A DNA stretch of 64,000 nucleotides, taken from Cantharellus purpuraceus. Its lineage: Eukaryota; Basidiomycota; Agaricomycetes; Cantharellales; Hydnaceae. Within the stretch, counting starts at the first letter, position 1. Every line of letters starts with the position of its first letter. The translations under genes were made by a program, and so were the position numbers. The DNA is taken from contig JALBUN010000023.1 in NCBI GenBank assembly GCA_025174535.1, forward strand, positions 2,914,001 through 2,978,000, read 5' to 3'. This document shows, one piece after another, positions 33,759 through 46,100 of the stretch. The notes under the pieces are model-generated. The model did no database searches. It was given only the letters and a program-made list of their open reading frames with translations, and was not told the DNA's origin.

Positions 33759-35557
33759 ATGGATACGAATACAAATGTGAGCATGAGTCAGAGGAACCTG
33801 CGCAGTAAGCCACTGACTTTAGGCAGTTACTACCGGCGTTTCCTCCTCTCGCACAGGTTGAACGGCTAATTCTCCGTGAAAAACGGGGAAATTGTGTTCC
33901 CGTTTTTGTCCAATTTCCAGCTGATCTGCTCACGCCTTGTATAACTTACCTCCGGGTCGCGAACAATTCGAAGTATTCTTTCCTGCTTGAGAGTATCGTC
34001 GGCGGTGAAAGCATTGCTCGGTACAGTTTCATTGGGGCAGGTGAGGAGGCTCATGTTGTCGCTGCGTGGTTCCGGATTCACCTCTCCACTTAGACCCATT
34101 CAAACTCTTGAAAACTGGCCCCGGACAAGAAATCGAGGGTGATCCTCTGATTGCTCTCCAAAAGGAACTCGAACGGTACAAATACATCAAGCTTCCCGAA
34201 ATCCCAACGTTCACTGGAGGTGCTATTGGATATGTTTCTTATGACTGTGTCCAATACTTCGAACCTACAACTCGGAACACTGGCTTGACCGACCCAGTGA
34301 AGATCCCAGAGGCAATCTTCATGCTGGTCGACACCTTGGTGGTTTTCGACCATGTATTTCAAAAAATCAAGGTCGTTTCTCACGTATTCAGTCCGCCCTC
34401 TTCCATGTCTTCAAACGCGGTCAACCTTTCGTTTGTATACAATACCGCCGTGGCCAAGGCACGGCGTGTCGCTAAGCTCATTCTCACATCGCAAACTCCT
34501 GAACCTGTACAGTTGCCCATAGAGTTGGGGCTGCAGGCCACGAGTAACATAGGCAAGGAAGGATACGAAGCGCATGTAACTCAGCTCAAAAGGCACATCA
34601 TTGCTGGTGATATCATCCAGGCTGTTCCTTCCCAACGGCTCACAAGGCCGACGAAATTACATCCATTTAATGCGTATCGCCACTTGCGACAAGTCAACCC
34701 GAGTCCCTATATGTTCTACCTGGATTGTGGGGAGGTGCAGGTTGTAGGCGCTAGCCCGGAAACGCTGTGCAAAGTGGAACAGAACAAAGTATATAACCAT
34801 GCCATTGCCGGGACGGTGCGTAGAGGCAAGACACCAGCGGGTGCGAAGGTCCTAGTTCTATCTTCCATTGTCTTTGTAACTGGGCATTCACAGAGGATGA
34901 AAAGCTCAGTGAGCAATTAGCCGATTCTGCTAAAGACCGCGCTGAGCACATCATGCTTGTCGACTTGGCCCGCAATGACGTTAACCGCACCTGTCTGCCC
35001 AGCACGGTCAAGGTGGAGAAATTGATGGCTGTCGAAAAGTTCAGCCACGTCATTCATCTAACGAGCATGGTCTCGGGAGTATTGCGACAAGGCAAAAATC
35101 GGTGCGTGATGATACGGAGCTCTACTTTCATGAGGACCTGAAGCCTGTGTAGCTTTGATGCATTCCGCTCTATCTTTCCTGCCGGCACTGTATCCGGTGC
35201 ACCCAAAATCAAAGCTATTGAGCTAGTTTTTGGGCTGGAGAAGGAACGTCGTGGTGTATACGCTGGTGCCGTCGGACGATTCGATTTTGCAGAGGATGAA
35301 ATGGATACCTGTATCGCAATTCGTACTATGATGTTCAAGGATGATGTGGCATACCTGCAGGCAGGAGGCGGGATTGTATTCGACAGTGTTGAAGAAGAAG
35401 AGTACGTTGAGACTCTCAACAAGCTCCAGGGCAACATAAGAGCTATCGAGGATGCGGAGCGTAAGCCTCTTGGCTAGTCACATAATTCGTGAGGTTCACG
35501 TTTGCTGTAGGTTTCCATTACGAGCGCCAGCAAGCCGCTGTCAAGAACCCGCACTAG
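33759..35557 (+). CDS. trpE: Anthranilate synthase component I
   Basis: Converts chorismate and glutamine-derived ammonia to anthranilate, the first step of tryptophan synthesis, in the cytosol. Six exons: 33759-33776, 33857-34040, 34094-34848, 34896-35101, 35153-35460, 35511-35557, giving 505 aa, the usual size. The N-terminal domain has [14 protein letters not shown] and RYSFIGAD (the latter across an intron). The chorismate-binding domain has [12 protein letters not shown], the IAGT.RRG motif, [20 protein letters not shown] and [12 protein letters not shown], all intact. The first exon codes for only six residues (MDTNTN); its donor GTGAGC and acceptor CACAG join it to [11 protein letters not shown]. 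The third-intron acceptor is taken as CAGAG at 34895 to keep phase. It is the first host gene after the transposon block, about 650 bp from the Copia fragment. The glutaminase subunit is not in this window. Confidence 0.93.
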
Positions 35558-35794
35558 TTAAGGCGTATAATTCATCACCTTAGTAGCCCTCTACTTGGTC
35601 TGACACTACAGTACTGTCGTTTCTACCCCTCACGCAGTGTCTGCAAGTCATGATTTTATACAGAAAAGTAAGGCTGCGGACATCTCACGGCCGCTTTTGT
35701 AAGTATCTCCACATGCAGGGTAGTAAATGAAACAGGAAACAAGCAAGAAACATGCACTGCACGCCAGAAACCAGAATGCCGCTAACGCCATGTC

Positions 35795-38067
35795 TCACCG
35801 GATTCCAGCTGTCGCCTTTTGAAGCGCACGTTTGATACCCAACTGAGCCTTCTTAAGCTCATCAGCAGTCGAGTCTTCGATCTCCAGCTTCTCGAGGGCA
35901 CGCGCAAGCTCAGCCTCAACCTGTGCCTTGGCTCCGCGCTTGAGCTTCATTCCAATCTCAGGACTGGTAATAGTCCCCTCGACTTGGTGGATATAGGCCT
36001 CCAGATCTGATTTTGCTTCGTGTCGGGCGCTGAAGTCTTTGTCAGCCTGTTTGAACTGCTCCGCATCCTTGATCATTTGATCAATCTCCGCGCCTGAGAG
36101 ACGGCCCACAGAGTTGGTGATACCTAGAGTAACTCAGGTCAGGTACAGTTGATGACGCTATCTTCAAAACTTACTGATGGATGCCTTGCGGCCTGAAGCA
36201 CGGTCCTGAGCAGAAACCTTGAGGAGACCGTTGGCATCTACCTCGAATGTAGTAACGAGCTCAGCCTGGCCACGTGGCATTGGCGGAATACCGTTGAGCT
36301 CGAACTCGCCAAGCAAACGGTTGTCTCGGCACTGGGTTCGCTCCCCTTCGTACACAGGGAAAGTGACGGTGGTCTGATTGTCCTCGACAGTTGTGAAGGT
36401 CCGTGACTTGTTCGTGGGGATGGGGGTATTCCGCGGTACGACAACACCGAAGACATCGCCCTGCATCGCCACACCAAGCGAAAGCGGAGCAACGTCAAGG
36501 AGCAAGATACCCTCAGTCTTATCAGTAGTTTGACCGGTCAAGATGGCAGCCTGGACTGCAGCACCATATGCGACCGCCTCATCCGGGTTGATCGACTTGT
36601 TGAGTTGGCGCCCGCCGAAGTATTCGGAAACAAGGGATTGAATCTTTGGGATACGGGTTGAACCACCAACAAGCACGATGTCATCAACCTGTGATACCAT
36701 GGTGAATGAATACACTAGCATACCACAATGAAGCGTCACATACCTTCTCGCGTGCCATTTTGGCATCTTTAAGGACTTTGTCTACAGGCTCGAGGGTAGA
36801 TTTGAAAGTGGCCGCATTAATCTCTTCAAACCGAGCACGGGTAATGTTAGCGGAGAAGTCCTCTCCCTAGAGAGAATCAGTACGGGGCTTGCGAGGCGGT
36901 GGTAATTGAAGTCGGAAACCAACCTGGTATAAAGAGTCGACCTCAACGGTGGTCTGGGTGACACTTGAGAGCGTCCTCTTGGCACGCTCGCACGCGCTCC
37001 TTAACCTCCTCAAGGCGCGTGCATCATCAGATATGTCCAACTTAGTCTTTCGGTTGAATTCTTTCTTGAAGTGTTCAAGCAAGGTGTTATCAAAATCCTC
37101 TCCTCCGAGATGGGTATCTCCAGCGGTTGCCTTTACAGCAAAAACGCCGCCTGTGATATTAAGTAGCGACACATCGAACGTGCCTCCGCCAAGGTCGAAA
37201 ATGAGGACATTCTTCTCGGTCTTGGATTGCTGGTCGAGACCATAGGCAATAGCAGCAGCAGTGGGTTCGTTGATAATGCGGAGAACATCTAAACCAGCAA
37301 TTGCACCGGCATCTTTGGTGGCGAGACGCTGAGAGTCGTTAAAATACGCAGGGACGCTGTAGGCGAAATGAGTTACAACGGCAAGAAATATTAACCTGAT
37401 GCACAAACGTAACAACGGCCTTTTTAACGGTCTTCCCAAGCTTAGCCTCAGAGATATCTTTCATTTTGGCAAGCACCATTGAGGAAATTTCCTGAGGACT
37501 GAAAGTCTTTTCCTCGCCGAGGTAATCGACTTTGATCATCGGTGAGCCATCCTTCTCAACTACCTGGAATGGCCAGTGCAACATATCCTAAGGAGAAAAA
37601 GGAAAGTCAGTGGGCTGTTACATGCACAGCTTTTCAAAAACCTTGACCTTTTTAACGTCGGGGTCGCTGCGAAACAATGGATAAACCGCCCTCTCACAAA
37701 GAAACGCATACTCACTCATACCGCCGCCCGATAAGACGCTTTGCATCAAAGACGGTATTCTTTGGGTTCATTGCTGCCTGGTTCTTGGCTGCATCACCAA
37801 TCAAACGCTCCTCTGCTGCGAATGCGACATAAGAGGGTGTCGTGCGGTTTCCCTCTGCAGGACATGATGAGAGGGGGTTGACTCAATATGCTTTCCACAG
37901 ACTCACGGTCGTTCGCGATGATCTCCACGCGATCGTTTTGCCATACACCGACACACCTGTCGGATGTAGTCAAATGGGCTGGACATGCTCCAGAAAAGTG
38001 ACACTAACGAGTAGGTAGTACCGAGATCAATACCAACAGCACCTTCGAATACATCTTCCGCCGACAT
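35795..38067 (-). CDS. ssb1: Ribosome-associated Hsp70 chaperone, Ssb type
   Basis: Binds nascent chains at the ribosome and helps their folding together with the RAC co-chaperones; cytosolic. Nine exons on the minus strand: 38009-38067, 37907-37956, 37722-37854, 37648-37666, 37409-37587, 36924-37356, 36744-36866, 36175-36688, 35795-36123. They sum to 612 aa, the length of yeast Ssb. ATPase motifs are intact: [32 protein letters not shown]. The Ssb rather than Ssa assignment rests on the start [15 protein letters not shown], on [21 protein letters not shown], and on a C-terminus lacking EEVD (ends KATAGIR). One exon is only 19 nt. It converges with trpE; the 240 bp between the two stop codons hold only untranslated sequence. 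Confidence 0.95.
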
Positions 38068-39538
38068 GATAGCTCTGAAATCTAGTTGTGAGGAGGGAGA
38101 GCGTCAAAGTGAGAATTTTTTTCGGATTCCGCGGCACTACGTAATCAGAAGTAGAACTAGGTTGCGACACCTATTAGTACCAGCCTATACGAGCTGCCTT
38201 TTAGTGTGCACACTTGACTGCAACTTACATTGAAGAGCCAAATCTCACACTGTCCCGCAGTTATCTGGCCGCAACATAGGTTAGTCCGTACAAGATACTC
38301 TGTGCCAGTCTGAAACTAGTCGTGAAAAGACAGTTTTCCGCGGTGAATAAGCACAGAAAGGAAATAGCAAAGACAGACAACAGTGAGCCATGAATTCTCT
38401 TGATTGGGAAAGAGAAGTAAGATGCAAGCATTTCAGTGCTCAGTCTCTCACCATCCATATTCTCTGAGGCTCACTGTTGCACAACTCACTACTCAGACCT
38501 TAGGTACAGGCCCTACGGACATCTGAATGTTCTCTGGCGAACCAGGCATTCTTACTGGGAGTCTAGCATGCAAGACAAGTGCGCATTTATCAGGACAAGG
38601 TGATTACTCGGAGAGCGTGCATTTGTTTTGATTCGAACAGACGAGGCGAAGGCTATTGACACTTGGCCAACTTTCAGGCCATCCTGTGATATTGGAACAT
38701 ACGGTCACCCTCAGGGCTGGGGGAGGGTTGTCCATTGTACAGAATAGCCTGGATCTACGAGCGAGAGCCAGAGAAATGGTTGCAATATCAGCCCGAGTCT
38801 AACTTGAGAGTAGAGCGAGTCGAAAAGGCATCCACAGTGAACTGAAAAAGGAGACGGCATTAAGAACGAGGAAGGACACCTGATACACGATAAAGTTCTC
38901 GCGTTAGCCAGAGACGTAAAAGCAGCTCCATCAGAACCTGGATGATCATTATAAACCTCCATTCCATAAATGACTCTTGGAGTGAAAGATACTGTCATAA
39001 GGGCCAAGTGTACACTGCGTGCCCATTGTACAAGCATTTTTGTTGTGCTTCAACTATATAAACACCAGCGGTGACCAGTGGTTCTAAGTATAACTATTCT
39101 TGGTATGTATAATGTTGACGGACTTACAGGACTGCACTGCAGTGTCATCACAGAGCAGACGATTCCCCAAAATCGGGGATTATCCACCTAGCCAGTACGT
39201 CAACGTTGATGCTTTTGTTACTGGTCCCATCCGACCATGTCGCCCCGCACCCGCTGCCCAGGGCCTGAGGGTTCCTCATCCTCGTCCTTCAACCTGATTT
39301 TCCGCTGTGGGCAGCACGAGTCCACAACATTATGGGTGATTTACTTATGCAAACTCGTTGAATCGCCTCCTTAAATGACACAATCAGTATATTCATTGGA
39401 AGACCTTATTGGGTCAAGGCAATTTTTGCTTGCTTACTGTCAAATTTGGTTAGTTCGTATTCGACTCATCGATGTGACATCCGTGACGCCGCATATTCTG
39501 CTGTAAGACGACCAGCTTGCGAAACTCATCATTGTGAA
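38068..39538. other. Intergenic region between ssb1 and cox17
   Basis: Contains the divergent promoters of ssb1 (left) and cox17 (right). A TATA-like CTATATAAAC lies near 39053 on the plus strand, about 480 bp before the cox17 start, so it may serve a non-coding or unrecognised transcript. ORFs here (38711-39037 on minus, 39100-39297 on plus) lack recognisable domains and I do not call them genes. Confidence 0.5.
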
Positions 39539-39837
39539 ATGTTCTCGTCTCTCATTCCGTCGTCCTGGTCCAAGTCTCCACCTCCAGCTATAACCTCACC
39601 AGAGAAGCCACCAGCTACTAACCTACTAAATCCTGAGGGTCTGAAACCGTGGGTGGATGAAAGGACCTTTACTAAGACTTGTTTGACAAATCATACAGTT
39701 GTTGTGCATGCCCCGAGACAAAATCGGCCCGTGACGAGTGCTTCCTGCGCTCTGATCCTGACATAGCCAACGAAGCATGTAAGGACCTCGTACGGAAGCA
39801 CGTTGAATGCATGAGAGGGTACGGCTTCAAAGTGTAA
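39539..39837 (+). CDS. cox17: Cytochrome c oxidase copper chaperone
   Basis: Carries copper in the mitochondrial intermembrane space to Sco1 and Cox11 for cytochrome c oxidase assembly. Two exons, 39539-39648 and 39699-39837, code for 82 aa. The intron (GTGGGT...TACAG) falls between NPEGLKP and the copper-binding CC of CCACPETK. The conserved features are present: CCxC, a second cysteine at RDEC, and the closing CX9C (CKDLVRKHVEC) before MRGYGFKV. The N-terminus is Ser/Pro-rich and slightly longer than in yeast. No good TATA box is seen immediately upstream. Confidence 0.93.
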
Positions 39838-40222
39838 TCTCGGATGGGTGACCACGGTTAAACATCCCCCGAAACTTTGTGTATTCCAATTGAGTCAAAT
39901 GACTAGAATCTCCTCTCAGTTGGTTGGATCTTTTCACAGCCTCCTGGGAAGTCTTTGACAATATGTTATTTTATTCGCCAAGTCTCCGTGCATATGACGG
40001 AACTCTTCTTTCAGGTGCCATCTTCCGAAGTGTGCCTCGGTCCTTTGTGCACCGGCTTCCTCGGAAGAAGTGATAGATAGCTCCCGTACTGCTCCGAACG
40101 CAGGACTTGCCTTCTGTTGAGAAATTGAGGTTCGGCTTGTCCTCAGGGCTTGAGGGCCCTGCAGGGTGCAAGCAATTGATAATCAGTGAAATTGATGACA
40201 CGATCGACGATCGTGTGAGGTC

Positions 40223-40242
40223 TTTTTTTTTTTTTTTTTTTT
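40223..40242 (+). repeat. Poly-T run of 20
   Basis: A 20-nt T homopolymer about 140 bp before the ABC transporter start, in the region between cox17 and that gene; such runs are common as promoter poly(dA:dT) tracts in fungi. Confidence 0.9.
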
Positions 40243-40378
40243 GACTATCTTAGTGTTCACGTTGGCAAGCAAGTAGCAATGTTCGGAGAGAAACATTTGG
40301 GGTATGCAGACTTCATGAGTCGGTCACGTGAGGGAAACTCGTTCAGGTCCCAGGATGTGTCGGTCCCTGGAGTAAGTC

Positions 40379-43300
40379 ATGCTACTCTCTTACTTGTTCA
40401 CCTGCTTTGCCACTGCTGGGGTCGTCGTTTCCCAATCCTGCGAAAACTACGGCACTGCAGATGGCTCCAACTGCGCATGTCCTCCAGGCTTTGGGGGTCC
40501 AACTTGCGGGCTTATGGCCTGCGGTGGGACACTCTTCTCAGGCTCAAATAGGCCATTAGCTCAGACCAGTAGTAGTAATACAAAGAGTAATTTGACAGGA
40601 TGTGGTTGCGAGGTTGGATGGGGCGGTACAGGGTGCAATGGTGAGCTATTCAGCTAGTAATAACGTCAAGTCAAGGAAGTATAACCCATCTGTCAGTATG
40701 CACATCGTCCAACGCATGCCAGACTGCGTTCAACAGCGTGAACGGCAACCAGTCTCTCTCCCCGACATCTGGTGTTGGCCTCAGCCCTTCCCAGTTCCAG
40801 AATAACTCCCTGATATGCAACGTCCAACCCATCGTTTATGCGTCAGGAGAAATGAGCTGCCAAGTCTTGGTGCGATCTTCGACGCTTAATTCCTATGTAG
40901 CTTATTTTTTTCTCAGAATCCCTCGCTTCAAGCGCTCTTTCCCTTGGCGTCTTTTCTTAATATCCTCCGCAGTCTCAAGCCATCCCTGTCTCCGCTCCCC
41001 AACACCACATCCTTCGGTTCTCCTGGTTCTATTTTTGCTCAACTCATTTATGATGGCGTGGAACAATTTTATTGCACTGCTGACAACTGCACGCAAAGCA
41101 CCAGGAGCTCAGGAATTGATTGGGATTGCCAAGAATTGAAATGCACCTGTAGGAATGGGACATCATTTTGTGGGGGGCAGCCTGGGGTACACGTGCATGC
41201 CTTAATCTTGACTGTTTATGTAACTGAGCTTCTGTTAGGCCTTGGACCTTACCCAAACAATCAATGGACTGACGGGCGTTCTCGATATCAGTTGTGCGAA
41301 CGCTTCGTCTAGCAATTCGAATACTTCTGGAATGTCCTGCTCGTTCAGCCAGCAAGTCCTTCGGACTCTGTTTGGAAGCCAAGGTCTCTCTTTATCTGGC
41401 TGCACCTTCGGCGAATGCGTAGCCCAATCAGTGATGGATACCTCGACGAACCCTGCCTCGGTGATCGTGACGACTGGAAAACAGCTTAGTGGAGGAGTGG
41501 TTGCTGGTTTAGCGGTTGTAGGAGCTATCGTCGCAACACTATTAGCTGTGCTCCTGTTCGGAAAGCTCTCTCAGAGGAGAGCGATAAAAGGGGGGCCGAA
41601 CATGATTCAGCGCGGTGGGGTCGGTATCCGATGGGAAAAAGTTGGGTACATCGTCCCGGTCAATCGGAATGTGTTTTGGGGTCGGAATGCAACCTCGAGA
41701 GACGCGGAGCACGGTAAGAACAAGGAGGGTGGTAAAATGGTACTGGATTCTTGTGGCTCAGATGGAATTGTGCGACCAGGAGAGATGTTAGCTATATTGG
41801 GTCCAAGTGGTGAGTATTATGCATTGGAACAGATTTGAAGTCACTCTGATCGCTGCACAACAGGTGCAGGCAAAACGTCTTTGGTGGAGATCATCGCAGG
41901 AAAGCGCAAGGTCGGGGAAATGACTGGGAAAGTGGAGTTTTTTGATCGCGACGGGAATGCGATTAAAAGGCCTCGAATTGGTTTTGTCGATCAAGTATGT
42001 TCTCACCCTCCCATTTACTCTGTCTTGGCTGAGGCAGCATGGCAGGCTGATACTCTTCCTGCCACTTTGACCCCCCGTGAAACGCTTCTTTTTGCTGCCC
42101 GGCTTCGGTTGCCTGAGTCTGTTCCACTCGCTTTCAAGGTCGAACGCGTTTCACAGTGAGCATGCAGTGCACGTACATGACCAGTCCTCAATATTCTCTT
42201 TAGTGTGTTAACGCAACTAGGTCTCGATGACGTCGCAGATGTCAGAATTGGGAGCGATGAGAGACGGGGCATCAGTGGAGGAGAGATGAGGCGAGTAAGC
42301 TTAGGGTGCGAATTAGTCGCAGGTTGCGACGTTGTCGTCCTCGATGAACCCACGAGTGGTCAGTGCTCCACTTGGGCATCGTCGAGTTTTTGTTCGATGA
42401 TTATTCAGGACTTGATTCGGTGTCTGCGGCGAAAGTGGCGAGCGTACTGCATGACATTGCTAACGATTCGAAGAATCCGACTGCTGTCATTGCGTCCATT
42501 CATCAGCCAAAGTACGTCTGCTCCACCAGACCTGGTTAGTTTTGTCACCTCACCACACCTTAGTTCCAAGTTATACATGACGTTTTCACATTGCCTACTC
42601 CTTTCTCGTGGTCATACGCTCTATTCCGGACCAGGAGGGCTCGCACCCTCTGAACACTTTGCTTCTCAGGGAATGGGGCGATGCCCGGATGGGTACAACA
42701 TTGCTGACTGGCTTCTAGAAGTCGCGAGCAGACCTGAGAGTGCCGGAATCGCAACTGTCTATTCTGACACTAATCGACAAGGCTTGCGAAGGAGGGGGAA
42801 TGAAAAGACAAATGGACAGGCTGAGATCAAGGAAGATGGTTGTGAAAAGCTGGTTGTGAGTTCACCTGGCGGTGAAAGCCCATGGAGAAAAGGTAGTCAG
42901 TATGCGACGACGTTTTTGACACAGTTCGAGGTCCTGGCTGGCCGCGAGTGGAAGAATCTCAAAAGGTGCAATCTCAACCCAATGCCCGGTTTTATTGTTG
43001 ACTGAGCATCAATTCAGAGACAAGACGCTTTTTCTTACACACATTCTAATAGCATCTGTGCTCGGTGTATTTGTCGGTGTGTATGGCTTATTGCTTAGTC
43101 TGTTTTGAAATTAATATTCGATGCAGGTGGGTTGTATTTCAAGACGGGACTCACGATTGCAGGGTTTCAATCCCGCGTGGGGTGTCTCTTCTTCCTGGTA
43201 CGTAACATTATTCATCTCTGATGAATTACTCTTGACATATATTCAGGGTGCACTTATTGCATTCTCCTCTCTATCCGCTCTTTATAACGTAGTCGAAGTT

Positions 43301-44173
43301 AGACCATTATTCCTACGCGAACGCTCAGCGTCGTATTACACGTTAGTAGCCATGCTCCCTAGGTCTGCTTGATGTTCATCATGAATTGCCTCTTAATTCA
43401 GCCCTACAGCATGGCTTCTATCACGACTTGTTTTCGATATGATTCCTTTGCGGCTAATACCAACAATTGTTGTATCATCTATGTACGCCACAATTCATTG
43501 TTCCTTGTCTTCCTATCATTACTCACCTAGTCCAGTACATACTGGATGGCGGGCTTGGCACATGACGCTGCGCATTTTTTCAAATTTCTGTTTATCCTGG
43601 TGTTGTACTCTATGGCTATGACCCTCTTCGTACGTCCTTTACTGTTATCATCTTACTTATCTAAGCCCACGCTACTAGAATTTCCTCCTGGCGTTCCTCT
43701 TCCGCAATGGCGGTGTCGCTATTTTGCTGAGTGCACTCACAGCACTCTACCAGCAGACCTACGCGGGGTTCTTTGTGCACCTAGGTGCTATCCCACCAGT
43801 ACTCCGATGGCTACAGTGGTTTGCACCGCTCAAGTATACACTCGAGGTGTGCATGTTATAACTCAATGCTCATATGCAACTCAGAGGCTTTTGCAGGCAT
43901 TGAGTGTGAATGAAGTAGGCTCGGGCTTAATGATCCAGGATACACTGCAGGGGGTGCCGGTGTTGGTCTCGGCCAGTCTCATCATGGAGACGGTGAGCGG
44001 ATGCCTCCCTGTGCCACCCGGCTCGATCGCGCGACTAATCAAGATCTGCATAGCTATTCGGGTTTGGCGCGAACAACTATTATCGAGATGTGCTCGTCCT
44101 GTTCGCATTTATAGCCGGGTTTGGATTTAGCGTGATCTTTGTCGTATGGTTCAAAGTACGAGAACGTCGCTAG
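40379..44173 (+). CDS. ABCG-family transporter with EGF-like N-terminus (ADP1-like)
   Basis: An ABC half-transporter of the G family, resembling yeast Adp1; substrate unknown. Seventeen exons (40379-40640, 40697-40869, 40917-41186, 41239-41809, 41864-41994, 42046-42155, 42204-42358, 42409-42511, 42564-42965, 43018-43076, 43127-43197, 43247-43341, 43402-43482, 43536-43629, 43679-43846, 43897-43992, 44054-44173) sum to 986 aa, each junction in phase. Order: signal peptide (MLLSYLFTCFATAGVVVS), two EGF-like cysteine clusters (CACPPGFGGPTC, CGCEVGWGGTGC), a luminal domain, one membrane segment (VVAGLAVVGAIVATLLAVLL), then a nucleotide-binding domain with Walker A GPSGAGKT, signature ISGGEMRR, Walker B VVVLDEPTSG and IHQP, and a six-span ABC2 domain. 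Walker A is cut by an intron. No stops or lost residues were found. Confidence 0.93.
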
Positions 44174-44226
44174 GTCATTTGGACGTTGCATACATTCCTG
44201 TTAAACCAACTTTGGGAAGCAGGAAG

Positions 44227-44358
44227 CTCAGATATAGAAAGCTAGATATAGAATAGCTCTCTCGTGGGCCTAGTTTGGAACACAGCCACTGCATAAGACG
44301 CTCAGATGTAGAATACTTTTCTAATCAGCCAAGTTTGGAAAACAAGTCCTGCACAGCT
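44227..44358. repeat. Imperfect tandem duplication, about 65-70 bp x 2
   Basis: GCTCAGAT(A/G)TAGAA...CTAGTTTGGAA(C)ACA..C.(C/T)GCA occurs twice in the short space between the converging ABC transporter and SF3B4 genes. It may mark terminator sequence or simple duplication. Confidence 0.6.
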
Positions 44359-44383
44359 ACCATTTACAACTATCTACACTATC

Positions 44384-45591
44384 TCAACGTCCCATAGCAT
44401 TTGGTGTAAACGGTGGTGGCGGAACACCTAGAGGCAACATTCCCGGTGGGGGCATCATCCCCATCGGCGGCATCATACCTGGTTGCATCCCAGGGGGCAT
44501 CATACCGGGAGGCGGTCCAAACCCTGGTGGAGGCGGGGGTGGAGGAGCGAAGCCAGCTGCGGCAGGGTTGAAAACAGGTATATTAGGAGGGGGCGGGGGC
44601 ATTGGCCCTGGCACAGGAGCGATTGTCTGCTGGGGAGTAAAACCAGGTGGCGGTGGCGGTTGTGCGAGGGCTCCTGCGAATTGGCCTTGGTATGGTCCCT
44701 GAAAAGGTAACATGCCAGGTGCCCCAGGCGGACGTGCACTGATAGGAAGCGCATTATTTTTACGCGCTTGCGCTGCGAGAAGACGTTCAGCAGGCGTGCC
44801 GTGTCGCTCGCCCTTACCGTCCTTCTTGAAAGCATATTGTACGGAGATAGCCTTGTTCATGAGGTATTGGCCATTCATGGCTTCGATCGCAGCGTCAGAT
44901 GACTCAAAGTCAGTGAATGAAACGAAGCCATAGCCCTTGGAAGTGCCTGTTGTGGGGTCACGCGCAACCTAAATCAGGATAGTTATATAGTTGTAGGTTA
45001 TATAGTTGTAGAGTGCCAGCGAACCAAGGTGCTTACTTTCGCAGTTGTAGACATGACGCCAAACGCGCTGAATGTGTCATAGAGTAAACGCTCGTCGACG
45101 TTATCGTCAAGGTTGCCAATAAAGAGGTTGGCTCCGACATCGAGCTGTTTTTTGTCCGATGATGCCTGCGGCCACGTCCATGTTTAGTATGGCGACATCA
45201 AGATAGAAAGTCGCTGATCACCTTGTTCACGCGGATAGGTTTACCCCATAGTTTTATCTGATTCATGATTTTGCATGCGTACTCTGCATCTTCCTCTGTC
45301 AAGAATTCGCAAAATCCGTATCCCTGATGCGCCATTGAAATCCTGTCCTTTGGCAAGTGCACATTGACTGCGAGGAAGATGTGCCATGAGGTGCATGTGG
45401 GAAACAAGATATTTACAAACGTACCCACAGGCCCTGCTTGAAGCATAAGCTCCCAGATCAAAGCATCTGTGCATCTCTCGTCGAGATTTCCCTATGAAGT
45501 CTGTAAGCTCTGTGCCCTAGATGAAATGCAAAAGAGAACGTGCCAGATATACAGTGGCTTCTTGGTTCCTATCATCTTGTGGTCGGGACAT
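44384..45591 (-). CDS. hsh49: Splicing factor 3B subunit 4 (SF3b49/Hsh49)
   Basis: RNA-binding subunit of the SF3b part of U2 snRNP; contacts pre-mRNA near the branch site. Five exons on minus: 45544-45591, 45425-45491, 45222-45367, 45037-45165, 44384-44968, totalling 324 aa. It starts [19 protein letters not shown]1 has YLGNLDER and [19 protein letters not shown]2 has [13 protein letters not shown] and [11 protein letters not shown], followed by the family hallmark [21 protein letters not shown]. The C-terminus is a Pro/Gly/Met-rich tail (residues about 220-324). The first intron uses a GC donor (CTG|GCACGT) with AG acceptor, 52 nt, which is needed to join YL to GNLDE. Intron 4 holds a 15-bp tandem duplication (TTATATAGTTGTAGG). 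Confidence 0.93.
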
Positions 45592-45763
45592 GTCCAACCT
45601 GATGAGGTTGTCTGCTTTAGGCGCTGTCACGCGCGCACACCAGAGTCCATAACACACCGTCACGCTATCCATCGCGACATCATCATCTTGCCTTCAACCA
45701 GCTATCTGAAATTCAATTATGTTTGCAAATGAGATGGTGAATAATACGGTTTTAACTAATTGC

Positions 45764-46100
45764 ACCGCGGCTTTGGTCTGCCGCCGCTAATACAATTTTC
45801 TTCCCCTTCTTCCGGTTCACATCCTTCAGATCTTCATACTTCGGGAATGGCAGCGTTGCTATCAGAACAACCTTGCCATAGCGGTCGCAACGAAAAAGTG
45901 TGAATAATGTGACATTTATGCATTTAGCACGTTGCAGCGTCTACAATTTCTTGTGGACGAGTGGAGCTCAGTAGGGGCTACCCAACCCTTGGTTCCACGG
46001 TGCTCAACCCGCTTAAGATCATAGGGTGACAACAGTGGTCGATTGTGACATCGCGTGTTTATCAACACCGCGCGAGAACGCGTCATCACATAGCGTCGTT
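45764..46100 (-). pseudogene. Possible protein kinase C-terminal relic
   Basis: On minus, one open stretch reads VEHRGTKGWVAPT, close to the kinase activation-loop end GTxGWxAPE with the glutamate replaced by threonine. After a frame break another stretch reads YGKVVLIATLPF, KYEDLKDVNRKKGK. I interpret this as the tail of a fungal kinase pseudogene, but the match is by eye only. A stop falls near 45950. It could instead be unrecognised exons of a real gene. The rest of 45592-46500 shows nothing else. Confidence 0.3.

Noticed and set aside
38711..39037. Minus-strand ORF of 108 aa upstream of cox17
   Set aside because: No domain, no splice logic, and no support beyond being open.
39838..39880. 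5S rRNA-like string (GGATGGGTGACCA) after cox17
   Set aside because: Only about 13 bases match; the rest of a 5S gene (internal control region and stem) is absent.
39971..40201. Minus-strand ORF of 76 aa after cox17
   Set aside because: Composition is not protein-like and it overlaps the probable cox17 3' untranslated region.
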